64,000 nt of DNA from Acidobacteria bacterium AB60 (GTDB taxonomy: Bacteria; Acidobacteriota; Terriglobia; Terriglobales; Acidobacteriaceae). Of the stretch, positions 60,957 through 64,000 are shown piece after piece (the first letter of the stretch is position 1; every line of letters begins with the position of its first letter). Below the pieces are notes generated by a model. The model saw only the letters and a program-made list of their open reading frames with translations, did not search any database and was not told the DNA's origin. Where the stretch lies: contig VANK01000008.1 of NCBI GenBank assembly GCA_008682415.1, positions 124,001-188,000 of the forward strand, given 5' to 3'. The translations under genes and the position numbers were made by a program.

Positions 60957-62061
60957 CCGTCAGCAGCCCCGCCAGCCGCGCTCCCGCCAGCGCTATCCTC
61001 TTCTGCGCATCTCCGGCAGCAGCGTCATAGTAGGCCTGTGTGATCACATACGCCGTGGGGCTTCCCAGGGCCTTCCCAATCGGCGATGCATACGCGTCGC
61101 TCTGCGCCAGCGCGAACGACTCCGACAGCCATGTCTTGGGATCGGTCACCTTCGCGAGGTCTGCATCCGCCGCCGGCAGCGTTGCCGCGTAATCCAGCGC
61201 CATCTGCGTGTCCATCTGCTCCCCCGCGCCCGGCAGATCATCCCAGAACGCGTGCAGCTCCGTGGGCTTCTTCGACTTCCCGGAGGCGTCCTTGAAGTTC
61301 GTCGTCACCGTCGAGGGGATCTTGATCTCCACGCAGTTGCCTCCGGTGTCCCCCACCCCGTTCACATACCGCACCGCCGCGTGCAGCGGCTGGTGGATGT
61401 CGCCTACCAGGTGCTCCAGCCACATCAGGTCGTAGGCCATCAGGTCGGGATCTTCCCCGCCGGCCATCTTCTGGCTCAGCAGCTCGATCTCGCTCTCTGC
61501 GTTCACCGCCGGAGTAGGGGGCAGCGTGCTCACCGGCGTGGGCGGCGGCTCCAGGTTTCCCGCCGCGTTCTTCTTCAGGCACGCGGTGGGGAAGCTCGGC
61601 GGCTTCGAGTTCGCGGTAGCCGCCGTTCCAAACGCCTCGTCCACAAAGTGCCAGTACCCATGGCTGTCCGGATCGGTGAATCCCAGGTTCGCCGTTGCCT
61701 CCGCCATGTTCGACGGAACCACGTCGCTGTCGTGCAGAAACGTATGCTTCAGGCTGTCCGGATACGTGGCCGCACGCATGAACACCCACATATGCTGCTC
61801 GTCATCGCTCAAGCCGGCCGGCAGATTCGCGGTCCACTCCGGGAACCCGGCAATCGACTTGGTCTTGGCCGCATTCTGGCGCGTCGGCACCCGCTGCAGC
61901 AGCGCCCAGATCTTGTCCTTGGTAGCCTGGTCCAGCAGCTTCCACGCCGCGCACGCCACCGCCTCGTGGCCCGTGTTCCCCCAGCTCCACGCCGCCGGCT
62001 CGGTCCACAAAACCCCCGCCACCAGCAACCCGACCGCAATGCGAACCATCGATCTGCGCAT
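60934..62061 (-). CDS. Secreted S1/P1-type nuclease
   Basis: A 375-residue zinc-dependent nuclease. After the signal peptide the mature chain starts with Trp as the family requires ('AWSWGNTGHEAVACAAW'), where the N-terminal Trp and first His bind zinc. Further ligands are in 'DSHGYWHFVDE' and 'MWLEHLVGDIHQPLHAA' near residue 215. P1-type nucleases cut single-stranded DNA and RNA outside the cell, perhaps to obtain phosphate or nucleosides. AAAGGG about 8 bases before the ATG at 62061 supports the start; ATG 62049 is also possible. The C-terminal end runs into a short-repeat tract. Confidence 0.9.
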   Translation of the reverse strand: MRRSMVRIAVGLLVAGVLWTEPAAWSWGNTGHEAVACAAWKLLDQATKDKIWALLQRVPTRQNAAKTKSIAGFPEWTANLPAGLSDDEQHMWVFMRAATYPDSLKHTFLHDSDVVPSNMAEATANLGFTDPDSHGYWHFVDEAFGTAATANSKPPSFPTACLKKNAAGNLEPPPTPVSTLPPTPAVNAESEIELLSQKMAGGEDPDLMAYDLMWLEHLVGDIHQPLHAAVRYVNGVGDTGGNCVEIKIPSTVTTNFKDASGKSKKPTELHAFWDDLPGAGEQMDTQMALDYAATLPAADADLAKVTDPKTWLSESFALAQSDAYASPIGKALGSPTAYVITQAYYDAAAGDAQKRIALAGARLAGLLTGVMNSGQ

Positions 62062-62320
62062 GAGAATCGCCCTTTCTTGAGCTTGTGCTTCTCCGGTTGT
62101 GCTCTGGCCACATGGTGATCCGCGCCGCCGGGCCGTATCGGCCCCTCTGTCCAGTCCCTTCCGGCACGGACCGGTTCACATCTCCGGGTTTGCGAACGCA
62201 GCATAGCCTGTTTTCCTGGCTGCTAAAAGGGGCTGTGTGTGAATTCCCCGTCCGCAGCCTCATTATCCGGGACCGGCTTTCTCCATCGTTCGCCCCCATC
62301 CGCTCATCTAAAGTGAAGCC

Positions 62321-63496
62321 ATGACTTTGACTGATGCCGTCCAGCTCCCGGAACTCTCCACCGACGAACTTGCCCGCTACTCCCGCCACCTCATCCTGCC
62401 CGAGGTGGGCATGGAGGGGCAGCAGCGCCTCAAGGCGGCGCGGGTGCTCTGCGTCGGTACCGGCGGCCTCGGCTCGCCCCTGGCCTTCTACCTCGCCGCC
62501 GCCGGTATCGGCACCCTCGGCCTGGTCGACTTCGACGTGGTCGACGCCAGCAACCTGCAGCGCCAGATCATCCACTCCACCCGCGACATCGGCCGCAAGA
62601 AGCTCGACTCCGCCGCCGAGAAGCTCACCGCCCTCAACCCCGCCCTCAACGTGGTCAAGCACGAGACCATGCTCACCAGCGAGAACGCCCTCGACATCCT
62701 CAAGGACTACGACGTGGTCGCCGACGGCACCGACAACTTTCCCACCCGCTACCTCGTCAACGACGCCTGCGTGATGCTGGGGATTCCCAATGCCTACGGG
62801 TCCATCTTCCGCTTTGAGGGGCAGGCCAGCGTCTTCGCCACCAAAGAGGGCCCCTGCTACCGATGCCTCTACCCCGAGCCGCCGCCCCCGGGCCTGGTAC
62901 CAAGCTGCGCCGAGGGCGGCGTGCTGGGCATCCTCCCCGGCCTGGTGGGCGTCATCCAGGCCACCGAGGTGATCAAGCTCATCCTGGGCAAGGGCGAGCC
63001 CCTGGTCGGCCGCCTCTTGCTCGTGGACTCCCTCAGCATGCGCTTTCGCGAGCTCAAGCTGCGCAAGAACCCCGAGTGCCCGGCGTGCGGCGCCCACCCC
63101 ACCGTGACCCACCTGATCGACTACCAGCAGTTCTGCGGCATCGCGCCGCCGACGCCCCAGGAGACAACAGTGAAGAACGGAATCCCGCAGATGACGGTCA
63201 AGGAACTGAAGCGCAAGCTGGATGCCGGCGAGGACTTTCAGCTGATCGACGTGCGCGAGCCCTACGAGTACCAGATCGCGCAGATCGGCGGAAAGCTGAT
63301 CCCCCAGAACGACGTCCCCAACCGTCTCGCGGAGATCGACCGCGGCCGGGAGGTGGTGGTGCACTGCAAGTCCGGGGGACGCAGCCAGCGCATCGCCGAG
63401 TTCCTCAAGCAGGCCGGATACGACAACGTGTCCAATGTAGCGGGCGGCATCACCGCCTGGAGCGAGGAGATCGACCCCAAGGTCGCAAAATATTGA
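62321..63496 (+). CDS. moeZ: MoeB/ThiF-type adenylyltransferase with C-terminal rhodanese (MoeZ-like)
   Basis: A 391-residue E1-like protein. The ATP-binding motif GTGGLGSPLAFYLAAAG is near residue 47. The adenylation core includes 'DFDVVDASNLQRQIIHST' and the catalytic-Cys region 'GPCYRCLYPEPPPPG'. Zinc is held by 'CYRCLYP' and 'CPACGAH'. The rhodanese domain (about 290-390) has its active Cys in 'VVHCKSGGRSQRIAEFL'. It activates and thiocarboxylates ubiquitin-like sulfur carriers used for molybdopterin, thiamine or cysteine. It could serve both the nitrate reductase cofactor and the CysM/JAMM pathway. It is transcribed toward the structured 3' element at 63.5 kb. Confidence 0.93.
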   Translation: MTLTDAVQLPELSTDELARYSRHLILPEVGMEGQQRLKAARVLCVGTGGLGSPLAFYLAAAGIGTLGLVDFDVVDASNLQRQIIHSTRDIGRKKLDSAAEKLTALNPALNVVKHETMLTSENALDILKDYDVVADGTDNFPTRYLVNDACVMLGIPNAYGSIFRFEGQASVFATKEGPCYRCLYPEPPPPGLVPSCAEGGVLGILPGLVGVIQATEVIKLILGKGEPLVGRLLLVDSLSMRFRELKLRKNPECPACGAHPTVTHLIDYQQFCGIAPPTPQETTVKNGIPQMTVKELKRKLDAGEDFQLIDVREPYEYQIAQIGGKLIPQNDVPNRLAEIDRGREVVVHCKSGGRSQRIAEFLKQAGYDNVSNVAGGITAWSEEIDPKVAKY

Positions 63497-63499
63497 GGG

Positions 63500-63730
63500 G
63501 CGCGCGCACACAGAAAAAAAAACGGGGAAGCGCTATTAGGGTCAGGAGCTTAGAGGTGATTTTGCGCATTTTGGGCGTTGAATGTGATTTAACGCACAAA
63601 ATGAGGGCGGCAAGGGCTGCGATGGCCTGGGACAGGGATCGGGCATAAGGCGTTTGAGGCAAGGCGCGAGTCATCGGGTGCGTCTCCTTTCGGCAAAGCA
63701 AAAAGGCCCGCGGGGATGCGGGCCTTTTGG
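63500..63730 (+). ncRNA. Candidate structured 3' element, copy 2 (downstream of the MoeB-type gene)
   Basis: Beginning a few bases after the MoeB stop, the plus strand shows the same ordered blocks as copy 1 at 11.7-11.9 kb: GGCGCGCGC, nine As (63514-63522) then CGGGGAAGCG, the block ending GCGTTGAATGTGA (within 63566-63587), CTCCTTT (63684-63690), and a terminator (63701-63728). GCGTT and AACGC flanking the GAATGTG loop, with CATTTT/AAAATG outside, can form a hairpin in this copy. A 74-codon frame on the opposite strand (63674-63450) has an AAAGGAG ribosome-binding site made by the CTTT block, but no similar peptide exists in copy 1, so I favour an RNA. Confidence 0.5.
63701..63728 (+). terminator. 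Strong bidirectional Rho-independent terminator
   Basis: AAAAGGCCCGC (63701-63711) and GCGGGCCTTTT (63718-63728) form a perfect 11-bp stem around a GGGGAT loop, with T-runs in both directions. It ends the moeB transcript and the structured element. Confidence 0.9.
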
Positions 63731-64000
63731 TTTGCGGATTTCTGATGTATCTCCAGTATGGCAGGTCCGCAGAATTAACCTCCAAATTATTTTTATTTTT
63801 CTTCGGTTTGTTTTGTGCAGTTTAGCGCCTTTTTCGGGGGAGGGGGGCTTGACAAGATTTCCACAGTCGACGGCTTTGACTGGTTTTACCAGGGGGGCAG
63901 GGAGATTGCGGTGGCGGCGGAGTTTGGCGGGGGCCCCGATTGCTGCTCAGGGCGGCTATTGGAATCAGACGTCAGAAGTCCGAAATCGGGAGAGGCGGGG
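63731..64000. other. Unassigned sequence at the right edge
   Basis: About 270 bases follow the terminator. It starts with an AT-rich stretch (63775-63820, TTATTTTTATTTTTCTTCGG) that could hold a promoter for a gene outside the window. A TTGACA at 63850-63855 is a possible -35 box. No gene can be supported. Confidence 0.35.

Noticed and set aside
63450..63674. A 74-codon minus-strand frame with a good AAAGGAG site after the terminator
   Set aside because: It runs through the conserved DNA blocks and into the 3' end of the MoeB gene, and has no counterpart in copy 1; kept only as an alternative.

Overview
The window looks like one contiguous piece of a GC-rich chromosome from a soil-type Acidobacteriota (class Terriglobia, near Granulicella, Edaphobacter or Terriglobus). 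The evidence is the combination of PadR regulators with very large MacB-like permeases (the acidobacterial ADOP type), a 1125-residue TonB receptor with an N-terminal carboxypeptidase-regulatory domain and no SusD partner, many secreted hydrolases, and FG-GAP and BACON-like surface proteins. There is no rRNA, prophage, insertion sequence or CRISPR array. Two tRNAs are present: Ser-UGA and Leu-UAG.

Layout. 1-11.3 kb: a truncated ADOP permease, a six-repeat BACON-like exoprotein, a cluster of five palindromic REP-like units, an esterase, an SDR, a secreted M23 peptidase and a DinB protein. This is followed by a decayed patch (an ArsR C-terminal fragment and a gutted haloperoxidase) and then an intact metallo-beta-lactamase-fold gene facing its ArsR-type regulator across two identical operators. 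11.9-24.6 kb: a divergent nitrate/nitrite assimilation locus. Leftward lie a HemD-GAF-ANTAR fusion, a siroheme nitrite reductase and a CysJ-like flavoprotein. Rightward lie a fused DmsB-DmsC electron carrier, a molybdopterin nitrate reductase, a NarK-type transporter and an alginate-export-type porin. 25.3-35.5 kb: tRNA-Ser, a LacI/sugar-MFS pair, an S15 and an M61 peptidase, and the TonB receptor. 35.7-42.3 kb: an ATP-grasp/alpha-E/transglutaminase operon, a GGDEF-MotA-MotB operon, a DUF3467 gene and tRNA-Leu. 42.7-50.2 kb: a UDP-glucuronate decarboxylase-like enzyme, a MacB-like permease with an overlapping 49-residue membrane peptide, a YjhG-type dehydratase downstream of a GH130-SGNH fusion, and RsmD. 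50.4-63.5 kb: a site-2-protease relative lacking its zinc motif, RsmI, PilZ, a CysM-like synthase, PadR-ADOP, an FG-GAP protein, a JAMM (M67) peptidase, an S1/P1 nuclease and a MoeB-rhodanese protein.

The most interesting parts work at the RNA and cofactor level. An ANTAR RNA-binding domain is fused to uroporphyrinogen-III synthase next to siroheme and molybdoenzyme genes, and the nitrite reductase leader carries two tandem six-base-loop hairpins of the kind ANTAR proteins bind. Two copies of an unassigned element of about 215-230 bp sit at the 3' ends of cysJ and moeB. Both have a nine-A block, a conserved GCGTTGAATGTGA block at matched spacing, an anti-Shine-Dalgarno-like CTCCTTT and a terminal hairpin. 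A CysM-like synthase, a JAMM peptidase and a MoeZ-like protein within 9 kb suggest cysteine synthesis through a protein thiocarboxylate.
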